From Epinephelus fuscoguttatus (taxonomy: Eukaryota > Chordata > Actinopteri > Perciformes > Serranidae): a stretch of 64,000 nucleotides of DNA. The notes beneath the pieces were generated by a model. That model ran no database searches, had not been told where the DNA came from, and saw nothing but the letters and a program-made list of their open reading frames with translations. The translations under genes were made by a program, and so were the position numbers. This document shows positions 13,089 through 26,300 of the stretch, in pieces (the first letter of the stretch is position 1; each line of letters starts with the position of its first letter). The stretch covers positions 20,815,282-20,879,281 of the forward strand of contig NC_064755.1 of assembly GCF_011397635.1 (NCBI RefSeq). The letters are read 5' to 3'.

Positions 13089-13792
13089 TAAAGGTCCAGT
13101 ATGTAGGGTTAGGGGGATGCATTAGCAAAAGGGAATAGAATACAATAATATTTTTGTATTAGTGTTTCTATAGTGTCTTATCACCTAAAAATGAAAATTG
13201 TCATGTTACCTTAAAATGAGCTCATTATATCTGCATAGGGTGCGGGGCCTCATCTATAGAGATTACCATGTTGCACCGCCATGTTTCTACAGTAGCCAAG
13301 AATGGACAAACCAAACTAGACAGGGCCATGCATGCCACCGGTTAGAAGCTGCTATGTTGGAAGAACGCTAATTTTCTTAATGTTCTAATTAAATCAATGG
13401 GTCTGTTTGTTTTGGAGAGGAGGAGACCTCTGCAAATAATTCAATTCCCGGTTAAAACTTCCTACAAGTCTGGATCTGAAGTTATCGTAAGCAGACAGCA
13501 GGTGCTAGCAGCCCATCTGTGACATGCCAAACAGCATCGGCAGAACACTGATTTATAACGTGAAACTGCTTCATTCAGTGTTTTACTGGTTTCAATCACC
13601 TTGTCCATTTGTTTTGGAGAGGAAAGGAATGACAAAGGATAATTCGGCTCGTTGTAAAAACCTCCTGAACAGTGGATACTGAAGAAATCCTGACCGGGAG
13701 TTCTCGTCTGGCACATGGGGGAAGTTTCAGCTGGTTGCAATCTGCAATCCTCATCACTAGATGCCACTAAATCCTACACTCTGCTCCTTTAA
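13089..13792 (-). mobile_element. MITE family A, copy 1 (inverted)
   Basis: Bounded by TAAAGGTCCAGTATGTAGG on the left and CCTACACTCTGCTCCTTTA on the right, an inverted pair. The right half, read on the minus strand, matches the left half of the copies at 27155 and 55688 (GTGTAGGATTTAGTGGCATC, then GATTGCAACCAGC). About 700 bases, no coding capacity; a non-autonomous DNA transposon of unassigned class. Confidence 0.7.
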
Positions 13793-15569
13793 ATAAACAC
13801 ATCATTGTATCCATAATAATACTTATAATAATCACTGATGAAAAGTCTTGAATTATTTTGATCTGTTAAGCCCTCCTCTTGTTATACTTTCCATGCTTGA
13901 CAGCTGTACAAGTTAAATAGAATTAATTACATGTCACCAAAGTGCTAAATATGTTGAGTTTATAACTACTGACATGTGTCACCTTTTGAAAATTCATCAT
14001 GCCACTTTCACCCTCCATCAAATCACCAGTTTACGTTCCGGTGTTGGAAAAGCAAAAACATTTTCTGAAGCTGTCTGAGCTGATTGTTGCTCCTCTCCCC
14101 ATGCGGTGACAACACAGTGGGGGGTTGGGCCAGTAGCACAAGGGCCACACTGCAGAAAGAATTACATTTCTATAGAGAGAATGTCCTGCTGTGCTGGGGT
14201 CATTGCACCTCAGTCCCATAACCTTTGACCTCTGACCCCTGCCAAGATTTGTATTTATTGGAACATAGATCCTCTGTGTTGTGTCTCTCCGAAATGCTGC
14301 AGGATTCACGACCAAGACTCTGAATACAGAAAAACCTGTAAAGAGCAAAATAAAATGGTGACCCACTACTGTGGTTTAATCATCTGACCTGAGTGTCAAT
14401 ATCAATATGTGCTGAAGATTTCAGAGGAAGATTGGTGATCCTGGGTGTGCACAAGGACGTCACTGTCAGCTGTGAGAAACGTGCTGCATGACCAGAAGGT
14501 TTCATTCCTGGAATCACCAAGACACTGCTTATACAACATGTACCTCCCTTTTTATATGCTTTAAAATGAGTCTATCACACTTTGATTTGAGCATATTTCC
14601 TCTTCAATCTATCATTTATTTGTATGAAACTAAAAAGGAAAAACAACAATTACAAAAACATATTATTTCAACTTTCAAACTGGGTCAATGTTCTTATCCT
14701 CCCAGATTAAGGTATTCAATTTGTGTGCCTGTCTTTGAACTGTTGAAGGAAAACTACAAAGACAAAGAGAAAACAAACTAAGGTTCAAACCCTGGAGTTC
14801 GTTGACGTGAGCCAACTGCAACCATCAAATATCCTAAACCCATTTAAAGACATTGAAAGTGGCACTGATTCATCAATAACTCATCAGGACGCATACATGT
14901 CTGCAAAGTCACATAAGTGGCTCCAGCAAGTCTGAGTCTTTGTAAGAAAGCTTCCCGACTTTTTTTCTGTACGCTCAAATCAACACTCCAGTATTTGTTT
15001 TCCATTAATAAATAGTTTTCATTGGCTACATACTCCGTCTCACTGACACTGTTGACCCAGTGACACACAACATGGTATTTAAATCATGTAAACCAATGCA
15101 AAAAGTCATGTTTGTTAATTTTTCAATAAGAATTTCTATGCAAGCCTTTTTTCATACGACGATATTTTGACATCAGTGTGTGTGGTAACCCAGTCTTCTG
15201 AAGGACATCTTATAATATTCTGTGAAGCATGGGCCGATAACGAGACACCGGGGCACTGGGCACAGGCATGCAGAAGGCCACACCATCTCTCCAACATAGG
15301 AGCAAGACTTTATAATTGTGTAGCGTCTTTTTGTTGTTGTTTTGCATCTCCTTTTAGTCGTTAAAAATCTCCCTGTGGTTTTGCATCTCTTTAGCCCCTT
15401 TTCCACTGCACAAAAAAACAAATAACTACAAATTAACATCCAACTCTTGTATTTAATGGGAAAGGTTGCAATCTGCATTCACTGCTGGAACAAATGACTC
15501 TGCAGTAGTCACAGATATATTTTGGCTCAAGGTCCAATTAGCTTCGATCAGCAGTGATGGAAATATGAT
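13793..15569. other. Intergenic DNA between RFX4 and ric8b
   Basis: AT-rich non-coding sequence. Several open frames of 70-110 codons occur on both strands but none shows splice-site context, family motifs or coding-like composition. No RNA gene was recognised. Confidence 0.5.
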
Positions 15570-15843
15570 GTCATCTGGATGGCAGCATATCTTTCACCAA
15601 AACCCGTATGTACCATGGGCACTAACACAGCTGCACACCATCACAGATGCTGGCTTTAAACTTTGTGCTGGTAACAATTTGGATGGTCATTTTCTTCTTT
15701 AGCCTGGAGGACACAATGTCCATGTCCATAAAACAATTTTAAATGTAGACTCATCAGACCACAGCACCCTTTCCCACTTTCTACCAGTCCATCTCCGTGT
15801 GTTTTTCCAAAGTGTTCCTGATATATTAATATCGTTTATACAA

Positions 15844-16429
15844 GTGTTTTTTTTTTATCTTTTTGTGCCCAAGGCACACCAAAGGGCAAGCCAAAGTCTC
15901 AAGGCACGCCTGTATTTATATCTGTGCACAATAGCTTCTATTACGTGTGTTATCACTCTTATCACGACATAAGACAATAAAAATAAGAAAAAATAAGACA
16001 GGTAGCTTTCGCGATACTGCCAACTCTGTTTTCTTTTGGTGGTAGGGTTGTCTTTGCTGGTGCTTTGTTGTAATTTGCTCTGTATAATAAAGTGATCCAG
16101 TGTCCCATTCTCAGAAATCTTCTTTTAAATGTTATCACCTCTCACACTGGCTGCCAATCAGGGCTTTTGATATGTCACACACCAATAATCCCTACGCGTG
16201 AATGTGACAGATTGGTTGCCTGTGAATGTTTTTCTAAATTAAATTGAATTAAATTACATTTCTCTGCTGGAGTTTTTCATCTTTATTAAGAAATTAGTTC
16301 GCACAAAACATACTGATACAGTCAATAAAAAAATTGTTGATAACTTTTTGTATAGGCCCAGTTCACTATTGCAATAATAATGTGTGGTTACCACAAAATC
16401 CCACGGCACACCATTTGGGAACCACTGCT
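15844..16429 (-). mobile_element. hAT-like element inserted in the Tc1 copy
   Basis: Flanked on both sides by the same 9 bases, TTTATACAA, at 15835-15843 and 16429-16437, compatible with the 8-base target duplication of hAT transposons plus one chance base. The right edge reads TTTGGGAACCACTGCT, the usual end (reverse complement AGCAGTGGTTCCCAAA) of a common fish hAT-type MITE. The Tc1 sequence resumes directly after it. Confidence 0.7.
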
Positions 16430-16487
16430 TTATACAATTATATCTGTTTTTAATGCAGTGCCATCTGAGGGATCAAAGGTCACAGTC

Positions 16488-16660
16488 ATTCAATCAATCA
16501 GTCAATCAAACTTTATTTGTATAGCACTTTTCATACATTAAAAATGCAGCACAAAGTGCTTCACAGAATAAAAACAAACAAAAATAATACATACATATTG
16601 AAAACCCGCCCTTCCCACCCCCACATATAAACACACACACAGAGAGTCAATATAGTCAAT
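16488..16660 (-). mobile_element. LINE-type 3' tail inserted in the Tc1 copy
   Basis: It begins with ATCAATCA repeats and then CTTTATTTGTATAGCACTTT, the reverse of the common teleost LINE/SINE 3' end (AAAGTGCTATACAAATAAAG). It interrupts the Tc1-like sequence between a CATTCA and an ATATTCA. It is 5'-truncated to a short tail. Confidence 0.6.
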
Positions 16661-17149
16661 AACATATTCAGTGTTGGTTTACAGCCTTGCTCCATATGTG
16701 CAGAGATTTCTCCAGATTCTCTTAATCTCTTAATGATATTATGGATTACAGATGGTGAGATCCTTGAATTATTTGAAACTGTGCTTTGAGAAGCATTTTT
16801 CTTAAACTTTTGGAAGAATTGCATTTGAACAACTGAGCCTTTCGAGGTTGTCCCTTTCATACCCAATCATGACACTTTAATCTTTTACTGATTAAAATGT
16901 TTGCCAGTGAAATGATCCAAATGGGTGTTTCTGAGCATTCAACAATTTTCCAAGTCTTTTGATGCCCCTGTCCCAACTTTTTTGGAGCATCAAGTGAAAA
17001 AAAAAAGGAGTAAAAAGTAGAAAACAAAATTGCAAATCACTGCATTTTGTTTTTATATATATTTAACACAGTGTCAGTGTCAATAACCAGACTGCTGATT
17101 GGAGTATTTAGATGCTATAATTAAAAACAAAACAAAAAAACCTGTATTG

Positions 17150-17338
17150 CACATGTATTTGTAGTACAGGGAGTGAGCCCGGTGATGGAGACAGTCAGGG
17201 GAGTTTCCCTGTTGACAGCAGCAGCAGACCTAACTGACACTATCCCACTAAGCTAGCCTGTCAGCTAGCTAGCTAGCTGCACAACACCCATTGGTCACGT
17301 CTAAACCAAGCTAACTACTCTATCATCAGATATCCACC
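17150..17338 (+). promoter_or_regulatory. ric8b: ric8b 5'UTR / proximal promoter
   Basis: The DNA just upstream of the start codon holds an AGCTAGCTAGCTAGC tract at about 17259-17275, an inverted CCAAT box (ATTGGTCA, near 17300) and a good Kozak context (CCACCATGG). The transcription start cannot be fixed from sequence. Confidence 0.4.
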
Positions 17339-20300
17339 ATGGATTTGAATACCGTCGTGTCGCAGCTTGAAACTGCCAACGAAGAGGATATCGAGAAGCT
17401 TCTGCAGCAGTATAATCGAGAGGTAAGCGGCGTCTCTACTCGTTTTCACGTTAACCAAAACAAACGGCGACGGTAACGTTAGCTAGCTAGCTAAACAGCT
17501 CGCTTTGAGTTAGCTAAACATCTTAGCAGCCGAATAAGCTAACGTGTTAGCACTGTCATATGATGTGTCGTTAAACATATTACATCAACGATATGAGTGA
17601 GGCAAACAGGACCTGGATACGTTGTTTACACCAATGTAGTGCCGATAATGCAAACCCTGTCTGCTCACAAACCATGTTACTAACTTACACCCTACGTTAG
17701 AGTTTACGTAGCAATATAATCACAGATATGCTAATTCATTGAGATCTCTGGGAAATAATCACATCCATTTCACAGATGCTAGGGCTTTGGGCTATTTGTT
17801 ATAAGGCATGTTTAATATGTGTTTGTGATATGAGTTGTTTGGTGTCCACAATGAGCATCTTATCTGTTTCAGAACAGTCACACCTTCAGTTTTGACCCAA
17901 AGGAAGAAACCCTGCGGAGTGTAAGTACTAGTTATATGAGCAGCTGGTTATTAGGTCATCAGGGCAGCTCAGTTATGTTGAAATCTATAATTTTGTCGCT
18001 CTGTGTCATTTCAGAAGCTGTGTCAGAGTGTGTTGTCAGTCCTCGAGAGGCAGGTGCAGCCCAGCTGTCAGCAAACATGTCTGGTGACACTCCGCATCCT
18101 GTCCAGAGACAAGCGTGTCCTCGCACCTGTAGCCACCAGGGAGGGCATGTTGATCCTGGGAGGCATGGCGAGGCTGAATGCTGGAGAGGAAGGAGATGAC
18201 AACCAGAAAAACTCTCAGGAAGACACCCAGTCAGAGGAGGAGGAGAGGGTGGTGGTGGAGGCTTTGAAGTGCCTATGCAATGTGGTGTACAACAGTCCTG
18301 CTGCCCAGCAGGTCAGTGTAGATGTGCAGCTGGCTCACGGCCTCTGTGCCAGCCTGCGTACAGCCCGCACATGGCACCATGAGGTGGGCCTGTTCACACT
18401 GCGCCTTCTCTTCCTGCTGTCTGCACTGAGACCTGATGTGAGAGGGGTTTTGAGGAGAGAATGGCATGCTGTGAGACTACTGACAGAGGTGCTGGAGCAC
18501 ACCCTGGATGTGCGCTGGGTTGGTCCCTATGAAGCTGCCCGTCCAGATCCGCAGGCCCTGCCCATGCCTGCTGAGGACAATGAGCGAGCAATGGAGGCAC
18601 TCAAGGCCTTGTTCAACCTCACACTGTCTGACTCTGGTGGTGAGGTGGGTGTGTTGTGGTTATATGTTTTAAATCTCTTGCAGCAAGCTAGTGATTTGGG
18701 TTTGTTGTCTCAGTCGTTGTTGCGCACAGGGTTTAAGAGAGGATCAAGTATGCATCACCAGAAACGTAAATGTTTCTGGCTCTGTCATTTGCTCAATTAC
18801 AGACTGTCCTTGTCCAGAGAGATCATATACCTGCTCCCCACAACAGCCAAATTATATCTATTACTAACCATTTATCCTTTTTATATCTCTCTGAAGAAAA
18901 CAATTGACCTATTAATAATTTACTGTCAGTGTAAATGTGACATAGAGTGTAGAGTATCTTAATTAAAACAGTGCAGCTCAAGATACTTCAAAATTTATTG
19001 CACAAGCTCTGCACTGCGTCATTAAGATAATCATTACATGTCAGTTTACACACCATCAGGAGCATTCATCTAATTCATAATAAGCTGTGACCAGTTAAAG
19101 GGCCAGAGCAGGTGAGACAGTTGGTGACAAAATCAGTATCAGGTGTATAGGAGGAGTCCTCATGTGTAGGTGTGCCAGTTTCAGTACGCAGTTGTTGTTG
19201 TTAATATTAGTGTTTTACACCTGTGCTTTTCTGTCGATGACAACTCAAAATGGTCTTCTGAGTAGGGCTGCAGCTTTGTGATGTCAACTTATGTGATAAA
19301 CACATCATGAAATACTGCAATATTGCGCACAGGAATTTTTTGAGTTAGTTGAAAGAGATCTTTCTTTTTCGTCATCATCATTATATTTTTATTCAATGCC
19401 TTTTACTTTCAGTACAGTTTGCTCAGTAAAAGAATGTTGAAAATATTTCCCTTTCATTTTTCTAATATAATAATTTGTTGTGTTTTAGCAGTAAATTCAA
19501 AGCGGTAGAAAGGCAGAACTGAGTACACTTAAATATCTTTTTATTTATTAAATAAGTAACATACAATATATATGATATTCAGCAATGTAACATTTCCTCA
19601 TATCAGCCCAACTTTTGAGTAGGGCTGCAAAAAATGCCAAAAAAGGGTAATTTTCACTGAAAATATTAAAATGATGATGATGTGATTTTTGCTGGGGTCA
19701 GTATCCAAGAAACATCATGACAGACCTAAAGCCATCCTTATAGAAGCCTTTTATATTCATCCATATCAAACTTATTTTGCAACTTGATCATGAAATACAC
19801 AGTTAATTGGAAATCACAGACATGATTAGACAGGTTGCACTCACTAAAATGTGCTTGTTTCTTATTATCTTTCATATTGAGGGTGTGTAATAACCAGTGT
19901 GTGACATGTAAATCAGACTAGTCACTGTCAGAAATGTCCAACTTAAGATAGGTCTTCTTTACCGCAGACAATTTGACATGCTATAGTCAGACAATCACAG
20001 TTGATTCTGATAACATCTACAGTGGCTCTGTTCTATCAGATGTCCCAGATAGTGTGACAGGGAGCCAGCATGCACAACACCAGGACCCTGAAACTAAAGC
20101 AGCTCAAAGGTCTACAGACACACAGAGGCCAAGAAGTAATGTCATTATATCCTGTGAATGAAATGGGACGCTATTTGGTACATATGCTTTTGGACCGCAT
20201 GGCAAGTATTTGATTTTGATTGATGCCATTCATGATGTAGGTATCATGCAGTAGTTTGAAGCTACAGCTGATTTCTGAAAATCACCATTAAACTTAGCAG

Positions 20301-23300
20301 TCTTGCCACATTTCATGCAATTTGGACTGAAGGGGACACATGACCGCAAAGGCTGCATCTGACAGTGTAAGTCTTGATGACACCAAATTGAGATTGTAGT
20401 TTTTAAGTTTGACCCTGCTCTCCTCTTCGATACTGTAGAAGACTCCTCTTCCTCATCCTGTTTTTTGAAATCTAGACAAAAAACTCTCCTAGAGCTCCTC
20501 TGTTTACAGTTTAGACTGGATGTGATGCCTCATTGACAGTCCTTGTAGCTTGAGTATTTTTCTCCCACATTGTTTTGCTTTAATTCTTAACGATCAAAGT
20601 GTCTGCTTGGAATTCATGTTTTTGTACATCTTTGATTTGATAGGAGGATGACCACCAGTTCAGACTCATTGCTGCCATCCTGCGTCATCTGTTGATGCTG
20701 AAGACTGAGACAGAGGAGAAAACAGAGGAAGCACACAGGTGGGAAGTCTGACCTCTACTGATCTTAATATTTTAAAGGGTAACTTAAACCTGTACACTAT
20801 TTCCTCATGTTTTGTGACTAAGGGAACCAAAGGTTTTGAAGTTGGTTCAAACAGGCTGCGATGTAACCAGTCAGGGCTTTAGTCCACCTTTAAGTTACGT
20901 CTAGTAGAAGTGGTTCCCAACTGGTCCAGCCATGGGGTCCAGATTTCTCCTTAATTATTAGTTTGAGGTCCCACAGTTTTAATACATTCAGCCTCATACT
21001 TGTGTTTGGCCATATCATTGAGCTAGTTTGCTGTCTCTGTCAAGGAGCTGTTAGTTAGTCACTCACTCTACAGCAGAAAATGGCACTTGAAAACAAAAGC
21101 TCTGTGCTAGAAATTTACTGTACTTTAAAATTATGTGTGTTTTTTCAAACTTGACATGTTTGCAAGTCACTTGCAGTCCATTCAGAATGGGCCCACAACC
21201 CACTTTGGACAGCCACCCACCAGTTGGGAACCACTGCTTTAAAGGGCCCTACAGGGATAGATCTCTTTGGTGTCTGATAAATTTGGCAGTGGTGATTTCG
21301 GGGCTGTTTCTGGTTAATCAAAAAGGAGATCCCTTTTTAACAAAAAGGTCTGTCTCTGTCTCTAGACACTTAGAATAACAATCTGAGCCAGTCAGTGGCA
21401 AAATGAGCACTTTTAATAGATCTAAATTGATGGTGCACAAATGCCCTGACTGGTTATATTGAATCCTGTTTTGCCACTGCTGACTGCAGCCATCTTGTGC
21501 AATACTGAACCGTTTAAAAAAAACTTGTTGTTCCCATGAGTCACTTAGGCACAAAAACATGAGAAAATAGGATCAAGGTTGAAAAATACTGAAGTTACCC
21601 TTTAATCTTTAGTAAGATACACTGTGAACATTGAATACAGGTGCTTTGCACTTTGCAACCTGTGAAACTGGTCAAACTATTTGAAACTGATTTGCATTGA
21701 AAAGCACACAGACTGGCAAAGTGCTTCTACCACCACTCAGCAAACTAACTTGAACCCATGCACTGCTGTCACCTGCTGTGATTTGCATATAAGCCCCCCT
21801 CTGGACAAGCACTGTGTCCACAGAGCAGCTGGGAGTGAGAGACTAGCCACAAATTGAGACTGATAGCTTACAGTTCGATAGCAGACTGCAGTGACTTGTG
21901 GCAAAACAGACATGTGTTGCCAGAGCCTTGTTGGGAGATATCATCCTCTAAATGCTCTTATCCTAACACTGCAGCAGTATCTTCTTCTCATGGTAATTAA
22001 ATGCAGGAATGCCAAGAATCTGTGGTCAGAAACTGAAAGTTAAATAGTGTCATGTAAAAGAGATTGATGTTTCTCTTGACCTGTCGAGTTAGTGGCTCAA
22101 CTGGTCGTGGGAGTTTGGCCCATTGACCAACCTTACTTTGTTTGAATATAACTATATGACAGGTGGAGTGGGGGAGTGTAAACGGGTAAAGTTGTCTTTA
22201 TATAGAAAACGGCCTTGAGGCCTTTGACTTTTTATAAATCAGAACCAGCTTTAAAATCAGTGTGCATCATGAATATAAGAAGAAATTTCAGATTTTCCTC
22301 ACTAAACACAAACATCCTTTTTTAAATTCACTATTTAGGTCCTCTTTCCTACCTTACCCTCATTATTTGTCTCTCATTAGCTATTGCAAGTCTTCTTAGA
22401 CAGTAGAAACCTCAATATTAGGGCTGCAACCAGTGATTACTTTCAGTATCCATTAATCTGCCGATAATTTTCATGATTAATTGATTAATTGGTCTATAAA
22501 ATGTCAAAAAAAAGTCCACAACCTAAAGACTCTTCATTTACTATTAAACTTGACGAAGAAAAGCAGCAGATTCTCACATATATATACCAATACAGTGATG
22601 TAATTTCTTGGCTGTATTGTTAAATAACTTGTCAAACTAACAGTTATTTTTATTATCGATTAACCTGCCTTTTATTTTTTATTTCTAATTAGAAAGAAAA
22701 AAATCAACTGTTTTTCATTCTAATTGTTTCATGAACAAAATGTCAGTGAAACATGAAAGGTCCCCAACGTTTCAATTATCATGTATGACAAAGAAAAGCA
22801 TCAAATTCTCAAATTTAAGAAACTTAAAATCAACATTTTTTTGGCTGTTTTGCTTAAAAAAATACTAAAACAATTATTTGATAATCAGAATAGTTGGCGA
22901 TTAATTTTCCGTCGATCAACGAATCATTTAATCGAATTGTTGCAGGTCTAGTCGATATCCAGACTAAGTAGATAAATCTCAAAACTCGGGCAGCCTTGAT
23001 GAATGTGCCAACTTTTTAGAGGGTAGAATTTTCTAGCTGGGGATTGATGTAATTATCTTGATAAAATATTCATTATAAAACTTAATTTTCTGTGTTTTGC
23101 TGTCCTGACAACACAGATTTGTGTAGACTAAACAATGTGGCACAGGTGGGAGTAAAATCAAATCATTCTTCACTTAAAAGCCCCTGTTTACCCCGTGTGA
23201 GCCAGATCGCACCCTGAGGTCATCTGGCAGCTCCCCATCAGCTGTTCCAAAATGTGGATTAAAAACAAGAGGTGATTTGGTCCTTTGCCACGAGGGGTCT

Positions 23301-26300
23301 TTGACTTTTGAACAACTTGTCTCAGGCAAAATGTTCCAGAGCTTTCATCCTTTAATCATCTACTTCACTTCTTAAACCTACCTTTTTTTTTGGGACTTGG
23401 ACCTCTTCAGCCTCACAGACCCTGCTGATTTAATGTCTCCCCTTTATGTACCCCACTGTAAAATATCAAACATTTCGTAAAGATCTACAATATTCAGAGT
23501 TTTTTTCTGTTTTCTAATCTGCAGCCATGCTGTCAACCTGCTGAATAACCTGCCTGTGTCCTGCCTGGACGTGTTAATCGACGTGCCTGTCCAGGGAGGA
23601 CTGGAGATATATGGTGGGAAAAACATGGATGCAATCCAGAAGTTAATAGACTTCATGGAGAAAAGAATGGACAAGGTAAAGTTCATCCTCTGTGGTGAAT
23701 ACAGGAAGAACCAGCAGCATTGTTTACACACTGAAAGTTACTTGTCCAAAATATCTGTTTATGTGTGGTTAATGGTTCATCTAATACTCTAATATGTCCC
23801 TAAAATAAACTAGTATGAATGGTGAAATATAATACATCACATTAGTGGAGTAAATTTACACCTGTTGTTGATGCTACAGGACGTAACAGAAATATTTTGA
23901 GCTTATGTATAAACTACACTACAAACATAGATACACTCACATCCAGCCAGCTATGGTGCGCTGATATTTAAAAGCAGTGCTGGACCTTGTACCCTTTAAA
24001 TACACCCACACATGACAGTGCTGTACTGCATGTCATTCAGTTTCTCATCCACCCTTCCTCATGTTTCCCATTTGTGCACCACAGATTAAAATCAGTCCAC
24101 TGTTCCAGCTTGTGCAGCTTGTGAAGTGTTTGTGGTTTGTGTCACTCCAAGCAGGGCTCCAACTACAAAGAGGGTTTGACTCCGGTGCTCAGCCTTCTGA
24201 CTGAAGGATCCAGACATCACAGGGAGATCCGCAGATATATCAAAGCTCAGGTACAGTAGCAGGTTTAAACAGAGATAATATTAAAATATGTGATGTGAGA
24301 GGCGAGCAGCTGCCCTCCTCAAATGTCTGAGTAAAGTAATGACATCTCAGCCAGATTTTAATTGCCTTTAAAGCCATTAATGTGTGTGTTCATTAGCCAG
24401 TGACTAGGTGTCAGAGCTTGGTTATAGTGATGGAAAAACAATAATCTGAACTATTTATAATGTCTGTATGTACAGGTACTTCCCCCACTGAAAGATGTGA
24501 AGATCAGGCCAGAAATTGGCACCACCACCAGAAACAAGTTGGTTCGCCTTATGACACACGTCGACATGGGTGTGAAGCAGACGGCTGCAGAGTTTCTCTT
24601 TGTCCTCTGCAAAGAAAGCGGTGAGCAGTGGTCGGGTCAGGGGAAGAACACGAACACCAGATGAGAAAGCATGAGAGTGAAAGAGCAGGAATGACATCTC
24701 TAGTTGGGCACAGTTGATAAAGGAGGGCACTGTCAGCTATATGATTACTGCATATCTGTGACTTCAGCATGGCATTTAAATTATTATATTTAACTTCACA
24801 ACCTTGTGTATTTGTGGTGTCGTCTTGTAGTGGACAACCTGTTGAAGTATACAGGATATGGAAACGCAGCAGGGCTCCTTGTGGCTCGAGGACTTCTCGC
24901 AGGAGGGAGAGGAGAGACTCAGTACTCTGAAGATGAAGACTCAGACACAGAGGAATACAAATCTGCAAAACCCTTGTGAGTGCTCTGCACAAGTCTTAAA
25001 ATAAAGCCCTGACAATCTGATGTCAGCTTGTTTATCACATTAATGTGTACACGTTGATAATGTATGAATCTGTTTGCAGCTTTACATTAAGCTTCCTCGT
25101 CTGCTTGTTGCAGCATTAACCCCATCACCGGTCACGTGGAGGAGCCAATGCCGAACCCCATTGAAGAGATGACGGAGGAGCAGAAGGAGTACGAAGCCCA
25201 GAAACTTGTCAATATGTTTGACAAGTTGTCAAGGTAAATATAGTAAACTGGAAAATTTTTTTTATTATCAATCAAACTTAACTTACATGGCACCTATCAG
25301 TGCACTTTAAAGTGCTGTACAGGCAATTGACTAAAAGGCTGTTAAAATGGTAGAATGTTAAAAAAGCACAATGGTCAACAAAGTTTTGACAAAAATGAAA
25401 AAGTAAATAATGATGATAAATAAGTAATTATAGCAGCTGCGCAGTGATGGGTCGGGTCCAGGCGTTTTTAGGCAATTCTGAGCAACAAGCAGAAGAATCG
25501 GAAGACATTTAGGAATTTAGCAACACAATCTGCCTTTTGCATCAGCTGAGGCTTGAACTCACAACCTCTGAGACTAAAAATCAATTTCTACCTCACTGAG
25601 CTAATTAGTCAGTGACAATTCATGTGTAGCTTCACAAACTGACTAAGCCAGACATGCAGGTTTAGCTGCCATCCATGCATGGAAAAGCAGATTTCAAACC
25701 ACTGTAAAAAAAATTCAGTTATTGAAACAAAAATCTGAAAATACACATATTGCATCTAGACAGCATGGAGATGTTGGTAATGTGTTTGTAACAATGATTG
25801 ATTTGCTCCATAAGTGAAAAACTGATGTTGCCATTTTTACATTGACTCCAATTGTTCACATTAGAGCAAAATTCAAAATGCTGTCAAAAATTCAGTTTTT
25901 GAGATAAAATTCTGAAATTTGCCACACATCATCTACCATGACTCTAGAATTTTGTCATTTTTTCATGAACATTGAAGATTTATTTAGCAAGAATTTGCAT
26001 GTATATGTTTACAATGCCATTTACAGTCAAACACTTTGATGCACTGTAGGCTCAATTTTTGATAAATCAAAAATCTGAGAAACTTAGTTTCTGTAGGACA
26101 GTCTGAAGGTGCTCTGTAGCAAGTTTGGTGTTAATTGAGCAAAAATTGTGGGAAAAGATAGGTTTAAGAAGTTTTACAGTTTTTGAAAAAAAACAATGTC
26201 ATGGACTTCATAATTTTAATAGGTTTAAAGTTACCAAAGTTTCTTCAGAATTGGGGCTACAGTTTGATGAAAGTTGTGAAGTTGTAGCATGTATGGTTGA

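Larger units (their letters stand above)
15570..17075 (-). mobile_element. Tc1-like DNA transposon remnant, broken by two insertions
   Basis: Read on the minus strand, the right part (about 16661-17075) starts near a terminal block (AAAAAAGTTGGGACAGGGGC), then has a frame at 16866-16561 with SPSVIHNIIKRLRESGEIS, resembling the helix-turn-helix region of Tc1-like transposases. The left part (15570-15835) holds decayed central transposase sequence (the minus strand of TCATCAGACCACAGCAC encodes the usual SDE-type block). The copy is interrupted by an element at 15844-16429 and by a LINE-type tail at about 16488-16660. It is a fossil and encodes no full transposase. Confidence 0.75.

Noticed and set aside
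16561-16866. 101-residue minus-strand frame as a host gene
   Set aside because: It is the helix-turn-helix remnant of a Tc1-like transposase, so it is listed under the mobile element.
18645-18962. Extension of the ric8b exon 3 open frame beyond 18644
   Set aside because: The donor GAG|GTGGGT at 18644 splices in frame to the conserved exon at 20644; the extra residues are unlike any RIC8 protein.
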